The notes: generated from the letters alone by a model not told the origin. DNA of 64,000 nt from Bacillota bacterium (GCA_023423335.1 JAFAFU010000030.1:248001-312000); one strand, 5' to 3'. Positions 9,343-19,281 are shown, counted from the stretch's first letter. Made by a program: numbers and translations.

Positions 9343-10473
9343 TTATAATAAATAGTCGTTGCGAAGCGATGTATATAAATTTACAACTTTTTTGTCAGGC
9401 ACAATACCCAATTCATTTCTAAGGGCCTTTTCATATCTCCTGTACTGTCTTTCCAGTAACTCTATGTTTCTCTGGGTCGCATAAATCTGCATGAGCAGTA
9501 TATTATTTTCTTCATCCAGCTCATTCATTCCTACGATTTTCTTTGCAATCTGCAATGCGCTTAACAGCTGCTGGTTATTCAGTAAATAGAAACCCAGTTT
9601 CCTTGCAAAGCATAAATATACCTCCAGCATTCTTTCTTTCTCCGACATGCACCAGTCATAATCCCTCTCGCCAAAGAGATCACCGGTGTACAGTCTTTCA
9701 ATTTTTAAATACTCCTCCAGATTAATATCATTAAAATCCGCAGCGGTCTCAAGCCGGTTTTCAAAATCGATTACATCAACCCATATATCCGCCAGATCGA
9801 TTTTATAGCTTTCTTCCGTGGATATAACGGCATTCCTCATACCATGGGGTTCTAAAGCCTTTCTTAATTTATACACCGTAGTATTCAGATAGGTTTCTGC
9901 ATTTTGCGGCGCCATTCCCGGAAAAATATCCTCCATGATACTCCATTTCGATACCAGTCTTCCCTTTTTTAAAATCAGATAAGCCATTAATTCAGAGCTT
10001 TTTGATGATGTAAAACGGACCGTCTGGCCGCTGGAATCCTTCACTTCCATATTACCAAAGCATTTCACCACTAACTTTGATTTATCCTTCGTCTCTATCT
10101 GGTTATGTAAAAAAACCAGCCGCTTCTTCGCTGATTGGATCGTATCTACCAGCTTCGGCCTGGACACCGGTTTAACCAGATAATCAAATGCATGCACTTC
10201 AAAAGCCTCCAAAGCATACTCTTTATGTGCAGTGAGAAAAAAAATTGCTATATCTTCATTATAAGTTAATACTCTATTTACAAAATCAATACCGCTCTCT
10301 TCCGGCATAACAATATCTACAAAAGCCATATCCACTTTATTTTTTAATATGTAAGTATATGCTGCATGAGGACTTTGAAAACAGCCTACCACCTCGATAT
10401 CCAAAATTCCGGATAACATTTTTTGCATAATCATCAGCATCGGCTCGTCATCGTCAATGATAATTACATTCAT
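9343..10473 (-). CDS. Response regulator with winged helix and BTAD domain
   Basis: The 376-residue protein has a receiver domain with D7-D9, phosphoacceptor D53, T81 and K101. An OmpR-type winged-helix DNA-binding region follows at about 135-230. It contains a basic, threonine- and serine-rich stretch and the recognition-like segment AETYLNTTVYKLRKAL. The C-terminal bacterial transcriptional activation (BTAD) helices run to the end (about 240-376). This architecture resembles SARP-like regulators joined to a receiver. The neighbouring kinase gene ends 40 bp upstream and is probably its cognate sensor. It lies next to the cheA promoter repeats, which are a natural candidate target. Confidence 0.9.
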   Translation of the reverse strand: MNVIIIDDDEPMLMIMQKMLSGILDIEVVGCFQSPHAAYTYILKNKVDMAFVDIVMPEESGIDFVNRVLTYNEDIAIFFLTAHKEYALEAFEVHAFDYLVKPVSRPKLVDTIQSAKKRLVFLHNQIETKDKSKLVVKCFGNMEVKDSSGQTVRFTSSKSSELMAYLILKKGRLVSKWSIMEDIFPGMAPQNAETYLNTTVYKLRKALEPHGMRNAVISTEESYKIDLADIWVDVIDFENRLETAADFNDINLEEYLKIERLYTGDLFGERDYDWCMSEKERMLEVYLCFARKLGFYLLNNQQLLSALQIAKKIVGMNELDEENNILLMQIYATQRNIELLERQYRRYEKALRNELGIVPDKKVVNLYTSLRNDYLL

Positions 10474-10512
10474 AGCTTCTCTCCTAAGTATAAACTGCTT
10501 CTCTATACGATT

Positions 10513-11760
10513 TTATTCCGGGATTAATAATGTAAAAAAAAATGTGCTCCCTTTGCCGGGCATGCTATCAACCCAAATATCACCTCCGTTTTGACTCACA
10601 AATTCTTTACAAAGCGTCAGCCCTAAGCCGATACCTTTTTCACCGGCGGTTCCCCTTGAAGTATCGGCATACCCTCCGCAAAACAGGGTTTTAATTTTTT
10701 CATCTGCAATTCCCGTTCCTGTATCTTTAACGGCAATCACTGCTTTATCCTCTTCTTTACGGACCGAAATGGTAATTAATCCGCCCCGGTCCGTATATTT
10801 TACGGCATTTGAGATAAGGTTCCGTAATATGAATTCCAACATCTCCCTGTCTGCCCATACATGCAGGTCCTCTGAAATATCCGCCAGTATTTTGATATCC
10901 TTTGTACATGCAGATATATGATATACGGGAATAACATCCCCGATTATTTCGGTAAGACCACAATCCATCGGAGTATAGACCTGTCTTTCTTTTTGGCTGA
11001 TCAGCCATTCCAACAGTTTTTCGACGATATCAAAACTATGATTAATCTGTTTTTTAACGGAACGGATAATCTCCATATTCTCACTGTCACAATGAATTAA
11101 ATTTTCCTCCAGTAATTCAATCAGATTAACCATGGTTGCCATCGGACTGCGAATATCGTGAATAATAATCGAAAAAAGCTTGTCTTTTAATGTGTTCTCC
11201 GCCGCCAGTTGTTCTGCTATCGGAACCAGTCTCCTGTGTAGTACATGTTCCGTTATATCTAAGGAAAAATAAACTCCGTATTTCAGGCAGCCATTCTTAT
11301 CATATATTGGTGATCCATTAAACAAGAAATGGGTCTCTTCTTCAGAACCCGGCCCCTTGACAACAAAATGATAATCGCTTACTGTTTCTCCTTTAAGTAC
11401 TCTGAATACAGGCAAATCACATAACTCAATTTCGCTCCCGTCCTTATTATAGTACAACCCCTTCTTATAGGTGGCCCCTGCCTTCATTTCATTTGCATTT
11501 CTCGGAAAATAGCTGTTCGCACTTTTGCTGTAATAAAGGAAATTTCCTTCATTATCCGAAATAGATAAGACCGCCCTGTCGGATATGCTGCTGATCACTG
11601 CTTCCAATTGTATGTTTTGCTTACAGAATTCTTCCATCAATCCCATATACTGCTTCTTACTACAGATTAATTCACTCTTTAGCTTTCGTATTCTGATTGC
11701 ATCGAGAAAGACCGTAAAACAGCTAAAAACTGTAATACATAATAGAATATGGTATGGCAT
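10513..11760 (-). CDS. Membrane-anchored PAS sensor histidine kinase
   Basis: The protein is 415 residues from the ATG at 11760, which has GAGGTG seven bases upstream; a TTG 15 bases earlier is less likely. One N-terminal membrane segment (about 1-20) is followed by a coiled region and a PAS domain (about 40-170). The HisKA region with IIIHDIRSP carries the phosphoacceptor His. The HATPase domain has ILRNLISNAVKYT, DTGTGI and GIGLGL. It probably phosphorylates the BTAD response regulator encoded 40 bp downstream. The signal is unknown. Confidence 0.93.
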   Translation of the reverse strand: MPYHILLCITVFSCFTVFLDAIRIRKLKSELICSKKQYMGLMEEFCKQNIQLEAVISSISDRAVLSISDNEGNFLYYSKSANSYFPRNANEMKAGATYKKGLYYNKDGSEIELCDLPVFRVLKGETVSDYHFVVKGPGSEEETHFLFNGSPIYDKNGCLKYGVYFSLDITEHVLHRRLVPIAEQLAAENTLKDKLFSIIIHDIRSPMATMVNLIELLEENLIHCDSENMEIIRSVKKQINHSFDIVEKLLEWLISQKERQVYTPMDCGLTEIIGDVIPVYHISACTKDIKILADISEDLHVWADREMLEFILRNLISNAVKYTDRGGLITISVRKEEDKAVIAVKDTGTGIADEKIKTLFCGGYADTSRGTAGEKGIGLGLTLCKEFVSQNGGDIWVDSMPGKGSTFFFTLLIPE

Positions 11761-11863
11761 TATAATACACCTCAATATTAAAATATAAACTATCTAAACA
11801 CACTTCTTCTTTTCCTTTCAAGTGCAATTAAATACTCAAATCTACCGTACATTCGTTAGGTTG

Positions 11864-11892
11864 ATTATACCACTTCCCCTGTTGGGGCACAA
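11864..11892 (-). promoter_or_regulatory. Sigma-A-type promoter for the kinase/regulator pair
   Basis: On the minus strand TTGTGC (11892-11887) and TATAAT (11869-11864) are separated by 17 bp. The start codon of the kinase lies about 100 bp downstream. Confidence 0.6.
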
Positions 11893-11941
11893 CCTATACA
11901 CATGTAAATTATGGCATATTTCACTTGCTTTTAGAAGAGTA

Positions 11942-11973
11942 AAAAACAGCACTTATTTGTAAGTGCTGTTTTT
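11942..11973 (-). terminator. Rho-independent terminator after hybrid kinase
   Basis: A perfect 14-bp stem (AAAAACAGCACTTA with its complement) and a TTTG loop lie directly after the stop codon of the minus-strand kinase. A-runs and T-runs on both sides make it able to work in either direction. Confidence 0.85.
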
Positions 11974-11976
11974 AAT

Positions 11977-13647
11977 TTATTCGCTTAAATATTTCTCAAA
12001 TATCTGATGCAAACTCTCAACATCAAAGGGCTTTGAAATATAATAGTCCATTCCCGCCTGAATACATTTGAGCTTATCCTCCTGCATGGCATATGCTGTT
12101 ATTCCAATGATCGGTATATGTTTTTCAGGGTCGTATTGCTTCCTGATAATCTTGGTAGTCTCATAACCATTCAAATCCGGCATTTGAATATCCATTAGGA
12201 TCAAGTCGACTTCGCGGCTTTTTAAAATCTCCAGAGCCTCACAGCCATTATAGGCTTCCAGATAATGATAGCCCAATTTTCTTACTATGCTTTCCATAAC
12301 CTCCTGATTCATCATGTTATCTTCAACACCTAAAATAACCTTATTGTACTTGGCTTTATTGCTGTTTACAATCCCTGGGTCCGGATGCTCCTCCTGAGGT
12401 TTTGCCGCCGTTTTACCTGGTTTATGCAAATCACAGACAAAACAGAAGGAGCTTCCTTCTCCGACCTTCGTTTTAAAGGTTATATCACCGTTCATCAGCA
12501 TGGCAATTTCTCTGGATATGGCCAGCCCCAAGCCGGAGCCATAGGATTTTTTACTATAAGACAAATCCCCCTGATTGAAAATTTGAAATATTTTATCTTT
12601 AAAATCATCCTCAATTCCAATTCCCGTATCTTTTACCGTAAATCTGATTCTTTGTATGTCGTTATCTGTTTCAAGTTTTTCCGCCCGCAGAGAGATTTGC
12701 CCTTCTTCCGTAAACTTTACCGCATTACTGATTAAATTCGTAAGAACCTGCCCGAGTCTTAACTCATCACCGATTACTGCGGCCTCTATGGCCGGGTCCA
12801 TATAGAAGCTTATTTCCAACCCCTTCGTATTACCGGTAACCAAGAGATTATCATGGATTTTACGTATGGTTTCTTTTAAATCAAAGGGCTTCTTATTTAA
12901 AACCATCACCTTGGATTCTATTTTAGATACATCCAGAATGTCATTCACAATGGCCAGAAGTGCTTCGGCAGACTCTTTTAACATTTTTGTATAACGGCTT
13001 TGCTCATAATTAAGTTCCGTTAACTGCAAGAGTTGTATTGTTCCAAGGATACCGTTCATAGGAGTTCGTATCTCATGGCTCATGTTTGCAAGAAATTGGG
13101 ACTTGGCTCTATTGGAAGCCTCAGCCTCCTTTGTTAACATTTCCAACTGAAGACATTTCTTTAATAATTCCAGCTCAACGGATTTTTTGTCCGTATTGTC
13201 TTCCTTTGCCCCGGTGATCCTAAGCGGTTTGCCCTTTTTATATATATCCCTGTATATTCCGATTGCACCGTTAAAAGCTCCGTCCAAATCATATATGGGG
13301 GAAATAGAAACCGATACGTCGTATGCTGTTCCATTTTTATGCTTTCTGGTTGTCTCGATATTTTTAACTGCTTTCCCCTTCTTTAATAATTCGATTTTAT
13401 TTTCGAATTCATTTATTTTGTCATCCGGCACCAAAGTTTTAATATTCTTACCGACAATTTCATCACTGCGATAACCCAGTTTTGTCTCCGCTCCCTTACT
13501 CCAAAGAGAAACCTCTAATTTTTTTGTCAGGCCCACGATTGCATCATCCATGAAATTATCGACAAAGCTCTTAAAAATAATAAATTTATCCTCTTCCGCC
13601 ATATCACTTTTTATGCTGCTTTGATCTTCCTTCCTTCTTTCAATCAT
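11977..13647 (-). CDS. Hybrid sensor histidine kinase (PAS-HisKA-HATPase-REC)
   Basis: This is a soluble 556-residue hybrid kinase, started at the ATG at 13647 that follows GGAGG by nine bases; upstream in-frame ATGs overlap or precede the ribosome site. A PAS domain (about 25-145) is followed by a coiled linker, HisKA (LANMSHEIRTPMNG), HATPase (LTNLISNAVKFT; DTGIGIE; GSGLGL) and a receiver (DLILMDIQMPDLNG; YYISKPF). No DNA-binding domain or membrane segment is present, so phosphate must pass to another protein. It follows a TetR regulator gene by 59 bp on the same strand and may be cotranscribed with it. Confidence 0.93.
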   Translation of the reverse strand: MIERRKEDQSSIKSDMAEEDKFIIFKSFVDNFMDDAIVGLTKKLEVSLWSKGAETKLGYRSDEIVGKNIKTLVPDDKINEFENKIELLKKGKAVKNIETTRKHKNGTAYDVSVSISPIYDLDGAFNGAIGIYRDIYKKGKPLRITGAKEDNTDKKSVELELLKKCLQLEMLTKEAEASNRAKSQFLANMSHEIRTPMNGILGTIQLLQLTELNYEQSRYTKMLKESAEALLAIVNDILDVSKIESKVMVLNKKPFDLKETIRKIHDNLLVTGNTKGLEISFYMDPAIEAAVIGDELRLGQVLTNLISNAVKFTEEGQISLRAEKLETDNDIQRIRFTVKDTGIGIEDDFKDKIFQIFNQGDLSYSKKSYGSGLGLAISREIAMLMNGDITFKTKVGEGSSFCFVCDLHKPGKTAAKPQEEHPDPGIVNSNKAKYNKVILGVEDNMMNQEVMESIVRKLGYHYLEAYNGCEALEILKSREVDLILMDIQMPDLNGYETTKIIRKQYDPEKHIPIIGITAYAMQEDKLKCIQAGMDYYISKPFDVESLHQIFEKYLSE

Positions 13648-13706
13648 AAATGGCATCCTCCGGTACATTAAGCAATAAATAAAATATCTCTCTTTCGTTC
13701 AATCTG

Positions 13707-14303
13707 TTACATTAAACTATTCCAAAATCGATTCCATGACAATCTTAATTGTGCACTGCTCATTTTTATATTGGAGATAATCATTTCATTTATTTGAGCC
13801 TTTTCGATTTTTAAATATTCCTGAAGGTAATCGATGGCATATCTATTATCACTTAAAAGCTTTCTTTCCAGGCATTCGTTTATGATTCCCAAAATAATGC
13901 TGTTTTCATTTACTGACCAGTACTTATGTTTCTCAAGTATCACCTTTTTAATTTCTTCCGGAGGGAACAAATGATATCTCAGCAAAAATTTTTGTTTTAC
14001 TATATCCTGTTCGCAATGAATTATCATACTTTTATATAACTGATACAGCTTAATACTCGTTTCTGCCGTTTTATATGCTTCCATAGTATCCTGACGGCAT
14101 TTTAAATTTTGACTGCAGATATCATCATAAATACTAAAGAACAATTCCTCCTTCGATTTATAATAGAAATACAGTGATGAAGCCTTGATATCAACCACTT
14201 CACAGATACCTCTGATCTTTGTCCCTTCGTAGCCTTTTTCCAGAAAAAATATGAAGGCTGTCTGCCTGATCATTTCATTTGTGCTATTTACCAACTTTCT
14301 CAC
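13707..14303 (-). CDS. TetR/AcrR family transcriptional regulator
   Basis: The protein is about 198 residues. Its N-terminus is a TetR helix-turn-helix (MIRQTAFIFFLEKGYEGTKIRGICEVVDIKASSLYFYYKSKEEL region, about 11-55). The rest is a helical ligand-binding domain that I cannot assign to a ligand. The start shown is GTG; a TTG three codons later has a better spaced GGTG site, so the true N-terminus may be three residues shorter. A symmetric sequence lies over the -10 box of its promoter, which suggests autoregulation. The hybrid kinase gene downstream may be a target. Confidence 0.9.
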   Translation of the reverse strand: MRKLVNSTNEMIRQTAFIFFLEKGYEGTKIRGICEVVDIKASSLYFYYKSKEELFFSIYDDICSQNLKCRQDTMEAYKTAETSIKLYQLYKSMIIHCEQDIVKQKFLLRYHLFPPEEIKKVILEKHKYWSVNENSIILGIINECLERKLLSDNRYAIDYLQEYLKIEKAQINEMIISNIKMSSAQLRLSWNRFWNSLM

Positions 14304-14341
14304 CGCCCTGTAGGAGCATAATTTTTTCCCTTATCCTTATA

Positions 14342-14375
14342 GGTATATTATACCACTTTTTCTATCACTCTACAA
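14342..14375 (-). promoter_or_regulatory. Promoter of tetR gene with overlapping palindrome
   Basis: Minus-strand TTGTAG (14375-14370) and TATAAT (14352-14347) are 17 bp apart. The perfect palindrome GGTATATTATACC (14342-14354) covers the -10 box and is a likely TetR operator. Confidence 0.6.
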
Positions 14376-14400
14376 TGCCAAGATAACGCAGGTCCGTATC

Positions 14401-16953
14401 CTACCCCTTGACCCGTAAAATCTGTTCATCAATCTCTTCGTCACATACCTTCACCGTACCTTTCTGAACCAGGTTAATAAACAGCCTGGCCAGCTTAGGG
14501 TCGAATTGCAGCCCTGACTGATCCTCCATGATCATAAGGGCAGCACTGACGGTGAAGGGCTCCTTATAGGGACGCTTGGAAATCATCGCATCGAAGGCAT
14601 CTGCAATACTTAATATCCTTGCGGCAATCGGAATATCTTCCCCTGCGATCCTCCTGGGATAGCCATTGCCGTCATATCTTTCATGGTGCCCGATCACAGC
14701 CGGAATGACATAATCGAGGGATGGAAGGTGCCGGATGATTCCGATGGAGCTTTCCACATGGCCTTTCACTATTTCATACTCCTCATCCGTCAGCTTTCCC
14801 GGTTTATTCAAAATCTGTTCCGGTATTCCGATCTTGCCGACATCATGAAGCAAAGCCGCTTCCCGGACAATTTCCACGCAGTCTTCGTTCATTCCATAGG
14901 CATAGGCAAGCTCAGTCGCATAATATGCGACATTTCTGGAATGATTGAAGGTATAATGGTCCTTGGTATCGATCGCAGCGGTAAGGGCATAGATGGTAGA
15001 TGCATATTCCGAATAGATGCTTTCCTTGCGTTCCGGCTTCTCCTTCCCCTTCTTGACCAGCTTATACTCACTGCCCGAATATACCATAATTGCATTCTTG
15101 CCGCTATGCTTTACGGTATAGATCGCCATATCCGCATTATCGATTAATTGCTTTACATTGCTGGCCGAATAAGGGATCGAACAGATACCGCCGCTGACCG
15201 TAAGCAGCTTTAAGGCATAATCCGACTCCCGTTTATTCATATTCATAATCTGTTTTCTGATCACCTCGGCTAAATTCTTAGCCATGAACACATCATAGGA
15301 AGGAAGAATGACTCCGAATTCCTTTCCGCTGTATCTTGCCACATATCCGTTACTGCCGACACTGGCGCTGATTATCTTTGCAATATTCTGCAGGGCGATA
15401 TCCCCTTCTTTATTTCCATACAGCTGGTTGTACAGCTTAAAATCATCGATATTGAATATAATCAGGGCCAGGGAGCCGTTTTTATTCCTGTCATATTCCT
15501 GCTGCAGCACCTCATAAAAATATTTACGGTTCAAAAGTCCTGTCAGCTCATCCGTACGGGCTTCCATCAATACCTTTTCAAAAAGCTTCGAATTTTTGAC
15601 CGCAATGGAACCCATGGAATTCACCGAATCCAAAAAACTGATATCCTTATAGGTGAAATTTGCTTTTTTCTCCTTCTCGGACAACAGGATCATTCCTATG
15701 ACACCACAGTCATCCCGGAGGGGAACCACGCATTCGATCTCCATACCCGAAAGCTGGGCTTTTTCATTTTCCCACATGGATTTATATTCGAGGGTTCTTT
15801 TAAAATCCCTTATGAGAATACATTCGTTATTATTCTCAAACCAGGTGACCAGCGGATTATCCCTGCGGATGGTTACCTTCTTAATTCCCAGCGGATTGGA
15901 GCTATGTACGATTTCAAAGGAAGTATTCAGTTTATCCGCGATGCAGATAAATACTTTTTTAACGGTAATTGCTTTTTGGATTACTTCCGCCAGCTCCTGG
16001 AGTATCTCCTGCACATTGAGGCTTTTCGAGATATTCAGGCTGAATTCCTTGAGACTTTCCGCCTGCATGATTTCATCACTTACAAATATCTTGTCAATGA
16101 AACGCTTCATTACATAATAAATCACCGCTGTTGCCAGAGTAATAATGAAAGCAATGATCAGAGTGGTTTTATCCTCATTGATTTTAAAATTGGTATTTAT
16201 GGATTGTTCCAGCGGTCCGATCAGATTAAAAAATATGGCATAGGACAGGCACGCCGAGACCGCGTAGCAGCTTCCCCTTGACATAACCAGCTTAAGCTGG
16301 AACAGATTCCTCTTGTATAACGCATAGAACATAAACAGCGCATTAAATACACCTGACAGGATATCGGTCGGAAACCCCCTGAAATATGGCATGAAAATCA
16401 TGACATGCCCGGCAAACAGGATCATTATCCCCATAATAATTGGCATGAACTGCTTTTTTACCTGTTTATTCTGACTGCTGTATTTCACCAGAATGTGGAG
16501 CGTATTGACTGCAATCGCCGCACAGACGGTAAACAGTATTACTACCGGCCAGGAATACTCATATAAAAATGATGTCTTTCCATCTATGGAGGTGATCGCT
16601 CCGGGGACCTTCAAAAAGAAACCCGTCAGAATATTGATCAGGTTTATGGCCGCTATGACCGGCGTCCACAGCTTGATTGCTATATTGCTTTTCTTATCCG
16701 CATATTTACATACAAATACAACAAAGGATAACGGAAATAATGTTACCCCGAGAATCGAGATATCATACCAGAATTTTATGGAGGGCCAGAGCTGCATCCG
16801 CATACAGAGGGAGCCCCCTGTCCATAAAATCAATACCCCCAAGACAAAAAGAAATGCATGGATCACCTGATTTTTCTTTGCTGCCAGAAATGTCAGGAAT
16901 AAAAGTGAATAGCATAACAAAGCAATGACCGGTACATAAGCGAAATTACCCAT
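14401..16953 (-). CDS. 7TM-GAF-degenerate GGDEF-HD-GYP cyclic-di-GMP signalling protein
   Basis: The 850-residue protein has about eight N-terminal membrane helices (1-290) like the 7TM sensor module of histidine kinases, then a GAF domain (about 310-460). The GGDEF domain (about 465-630) has a degenerate active site, SGKEF in place of GGEEF, so cyclase activity is unlikely. The C-terminal HD-GYP domain (about 645-840) is intact, with LLHDVGKIGIP, GHVESS and GHHERYDGNGYP, and should hydrolyse cyclic di-GMP. Its start codon overlaps the stop of the upstream GH3-family gene (TAATG), which implies translational coupling. The extracellular or membrane signal is unknown. Confidence 0.93.
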   Translation of the reverse strand: MGNFAYVPVIALLCYSLLFLTFLAAKKNQVIHAFLFVLGVLILWTGGSLCMRMQLWPSIKFWYDISILGVTLFPLSFVVFVCKYADKKSNIAIKLWTPVIAAINLINILTGFFLKVPGAITSIDGKTSFLYEYSWPVVILFTVCAAIAVNTLHILVKYSSQNKQVKKQFMPIIMGIMILFAGHVMIFMPYFRGFPTDILSGVFNALFMFYALYKRNLFQLKLVMSRGSCYAVSACLSYAIFFNLIGPLEQSINTNFKINEDKTTLIIAFIITLATAVIYYVMKRFIDKIFVSDEIMQAESLKEFSLNISKSLNVQEILQELAEVIQKAITVKKVFICIADKLNTSFEIVHSSNPLGIKKVTIRRDNPLVTWFENNNECILIRDFKRTLEYKSMWENEKAQLSGMEIECVVPLRDDCGVIGMILLSEKEKKANFTYKDISFLDSVNSMGSIAVKNSKLFEKVLMEARTDELTGLLNRKYFYEVLQQEYDRNKNGSLALIIFNIDDFKLYNQLYGNKEGDIALQNIAKIISASVGSNGYVARYSGKEFGVILPSYDVFMAKNLAEVIRKQIMNMNKRESDYALKLLTVSGGICSIPYSASNVKQLIDNADMAIYTVKHSGKNAIMVYSGSEYKLVKKGKEKPERKESIYSEYASTIYALTAAIDTKDHYTFNHSRNVAYYATELAYAYGMNEDCVEIVREAALLHDVGKIGIPEQILNKPGKLTDEEYEIVKGHVESSIGIIRHLPSLDYVIPAVIGHHERYDGNGYPRRIAGEDIPIAARILSIADAFDAMISKRPYKEPFTVSAALMIMEDQSGLQFDPKLARLFINLVQKGTVKVCDEEIDEQILRVKG

Positions 16954-18602
16954 TACAGGCCCCTCCCCCCTATCAGCTTAAAATCACTGTTTTCAAACCG
17001 TAACAATTCCATGACTTCAAAGGTTGACGGATTAATATGCTTTAAACCCCTTCCCTTTTGTTTTTCATATTCGGAAAAGGTTCCGCATTTTAAGATTGTT
17101 ATTTCCAACGGGTCCATTCCAAGGATACGCTTCAGATAATTATAATCCTGATCTACATATTTAAAATATATGGATAGGTGTTCCCGAAGGATTTCCTTGC
17201 TGATTGCGGCATTTGCCAGGGCTTGCTTCTTCATTTCAACATACAGGTGCAGCATCGGACGATTCTGTCTGTTGTACTCCTTCACGGCAATCCAATTCTC
17301 AACCGGCAGACCGGAAAGTTCCATCACCTCCCTGATGGAATTTTCGGAAATACGGGTAAAGCCCGCGATATCAATAATCGATGGAATGCGGTCTATGTAT
17401 TTGAAGCGGGGAATTCTTGTTCTGTCCTCATGATTCGTTAAACCGACACATTGATATATATCGCCAACCCGATACCTGACAAAAGCCCCTCCCTTTAAAA
17501 CCGATATTACAATCTCATATTTTTCTCCGGGAATGACCTCATTCATCAGGTAAGTATTTGGCATAAAGGTTTCATCCTCAAGATTTTTAAGCATATCTTT
17601 TTCAGGGATAAATTCATAGAAGCAGGTATCCGGAAAAAAGTACATTCCCTTTCGGGTCCAGGTTTCCGTTCCAAGGACGGTAGGCTCCGTTCCGGCAAAT
17701 ACCTCCATGGGCCTTATGCCCCACAGCTCCTCCAGATCATCCTTATAGCAGTCATTATCCGTTCCCGCACACATAAAGCCCTTCAGGCGGAACAGGTCCT
17801 TCGGCATCATTTCCCTGTTCTCTTTCCTGCAGCGATATTTGGCCAGCATAAATCTCAGCAGCATCTTCGGCGGATATTTCAGTATACCGCTCTCCCTGGA
17901 TTTCTCCCCGGAGCCCCCTGCAGAGCCCCTGCTCATTGATGCTAAACTGATACTGACATAATAAAGTACGCTGCCCAGTCCAAAGAAATAGTCAATTCCT
18001 TTTTTCAGCCCCAGCTTAAAGCCTCTTTTGCTCCGTTCACTGAAGGACATCTTAACCGCTTCTTTTACCGGCGGCAGGAATTCTATCCCTATCTCTTCAC
18101 TCAGAGCCAGCGGCAGCAGGCCCGTCGCATAGGGAAGCGGAGCCAATGCATACAGAAAGGTATCCGTTGCCCTCACATTAAACTTTCCTCTCTCCGTGGC
18201 AGTCGAAAGAATCAGGCACGCAATCATATTATTACGGTAGGTTTCCATCATACTTTTCGTATATGGAGCGACTTTTACCGGGTGCCTGCCGCCTTCCCAG
18301 GTGGTCTGGATCCAGATAACCGGATCATCCGGCAGCATCTCTCCCTTCTTCTGAAGAAGTATATCCGCATAATCCGCGTAGGTAGTCAGGGGAACCATTT
18401 TACGGAATTCATCGATTGTTTTCGGATTTTTACCCTTTAACAGGCTCTTGCCGAGCTCACTTTCGCTCCATAACGAAATCTGTTCCATCATCAGACGATT
18501 TTGGATATTCATATAAGAATCAATATCCAGATCCAGAAATCCGCAGTATTCCTTCCATATCATATCATGTTTTCTGTTTTTCAACTTCTCTTCAAAATTC
18601 AT
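16953..18602 (-). CDS. GH3 auxin-responsive promoter family acyl-adenylating enzyme
   Basis: The 549-residue product resembles the GH3 family, whose plant members adenylate carboxylic acids and join them to amino acids. Supporting segments are the ITTWEGG-like nucleotide loop (IQTTWEGG), the CAGTDND segment, YEFIPE, GEKYEIVISVLKGGAFVRYRVGD and FKYIDRIPSIIDIAGFTRISE. There is no signal peptide, so it acts in the cytoplasm. I start it at 18602, where a G-rich site lies five bases upstream. The substrate is unknown. It is followed with a TAATG overlap by the HD-GYP gene and preceded by a membrane methyltransferase-like gene, so it may modify a small lipid or acid connected with that signalling protein. 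Confidence 0.82.
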   Translation of the reverse strand: MNFEEKLKNRKHDMIWKEYCGFLDLDIDSYMNIQNRLMMEQISLWSESELGKSLLKGKNPKTIDEFRKMVPLTTYADYADILLQKKGEMLPDDPVIWIQTTWEGGRHPVKVAPYTKSMMETYRNNMIACLILSTATERGKFNVRATDTFLYALAPLPYATGLLPLALSEEIGIEFLPPVKEAVKMSFSERSKRGFKLGLKKGIDYFFGLGSVLYYVSISLASMSRGSAGGSGEKSRESGILKYPPKMLLRFMLAKYRCRKENREMMPKDLFRLKGFMCAGTDNDCYKDDLEELWGIRPMEVFAGTEPTVLGTETWTRKGMYFFPDTCFYEFIPEKDMLKNLEDETFMPNTYLMNEVIPGEKYEIVISVLKGGAFVRYRVGDIYQCVGLTNHEDRTRIPRFKYIDRIPSIIDIAGFTRISENSIREVMELSGLPVENWIAVKEYNRQNRPMLHLYVEMKKQALANAAISKEILREHLSIYFKYVDQDYNYLKRILGMDPLEITILKCGTFSEYEKQKGRGLKHINPSTFEVMELLRFENSDFKLIGGRGL

Positions 18603-18652
18603 AATAACCCCCATCTGCCGCCATGCGGTATGCAAATCCTATGGCTTCATTT

Positions 18653-19225
18653 CTAATTCCATATTGTTCTGAAGCAGCATTTTATACTTGTTAAATTGGG
18701 CAGTAAAAAAGGTGTTTCCTTTTTATATTCATCATAATCCGGGAAAACCTTTCGGAAGGTCCAACAATCCTGAAACAATACATAAAGAATATTTAAGCTG
18801 CTGAAAACGGCAGACGCAATCAGGAGCAGGGGAAGCCGCAGTGCTTGTCCCAGAGCGAAATAAAAACCGATAAACCACAGAACCCCCGGATGCCGGCAAA
18901 GGGCATATACTCCGCCCCTGTATAACCTGGGCGCGGAGTCCCTCTCCAGATAGGTATCCTGAAAGGGCAACGCAAAAAATAACGTATAGATCAGCAGCAG
19001 GAAAAATAAAAGAGCGATTGTTCCGCAGACAAAAATCCGGCTCCAATCCAACTGTATCATTTTCCGGGAGGAAACAACAATTCCGGCAGTTGCCCCCGTA
19101 AGCAGGATGAAACCGGCAAAAAAGCTGCCGCGTAACAGCTTATTCTTTATCAGAATACTGTTTATATCATATACAACGAAAAAAAGGTACGCTGCGACAC
19201 CCATAACAATATATAACATATCCAT
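18653..19225 (-). CDS. Membrane methyltransferase-like protein (isoprenylcysteine methyltransferase superfamily)
   Basis: This protein of about 190 residues has five or so membrane helices and a C-terminal motif set of the ICMT/PEMT superfamily: VYALCRHPGVLWF, then CWTFRKVFPDYDEYKKETPFLLP. In that family the RHP and the later E/D-Y residues help bind S-adenosylmethionine and the lipid substrate. Here the usual glutamate before the last motif is replaced by a tryptophan region (QDCWTFRK), so activity is uncertain. Several nearby ATG codons compete for the start; 19225 or 19219 follow a run of G. It is first in an apparent operon with the GH3-family enzyme and the HD-GYP protein. Confidence 0.7.
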   Translation of the reverse strand: MDMLYIVMGVAAYLFFVVYDINSILIKNKLLRGSFFAGFILLTGATAGIVVSSRKMIQLDWSRIFVCGTIALLFFLLLIYTLFFALPFQDTYLERDSAPRLYRGGVYALCRHPGVLWFIGFYFALGQALRLPLLLIASAVFSSLNILYVLFQDCWTFRKVFPDYDEYKKETPFLLPNLTSIKCCFRTIWN

Positions 19226-19249
19226 TTTCCCCCATATCCCCATATATGT

Positions 19250-19281
19250 AAGATATTAACATATCTTTCAACACTTTCCAA
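19250..19281 (-). promoter_or_regulatory. Promoter with overlapping inverted repeat
   Basis: Minus-strand TTGGAA (19281-19276) and TAATAT (19258-19253) have 17-bp spacing. The arms AAGATAT and ATATCTT (19250-19267) cover the -10 box and could be an operator. It would drive the methyltransferase, GH3 and HD-GYP genes. Confidence 0.5.
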
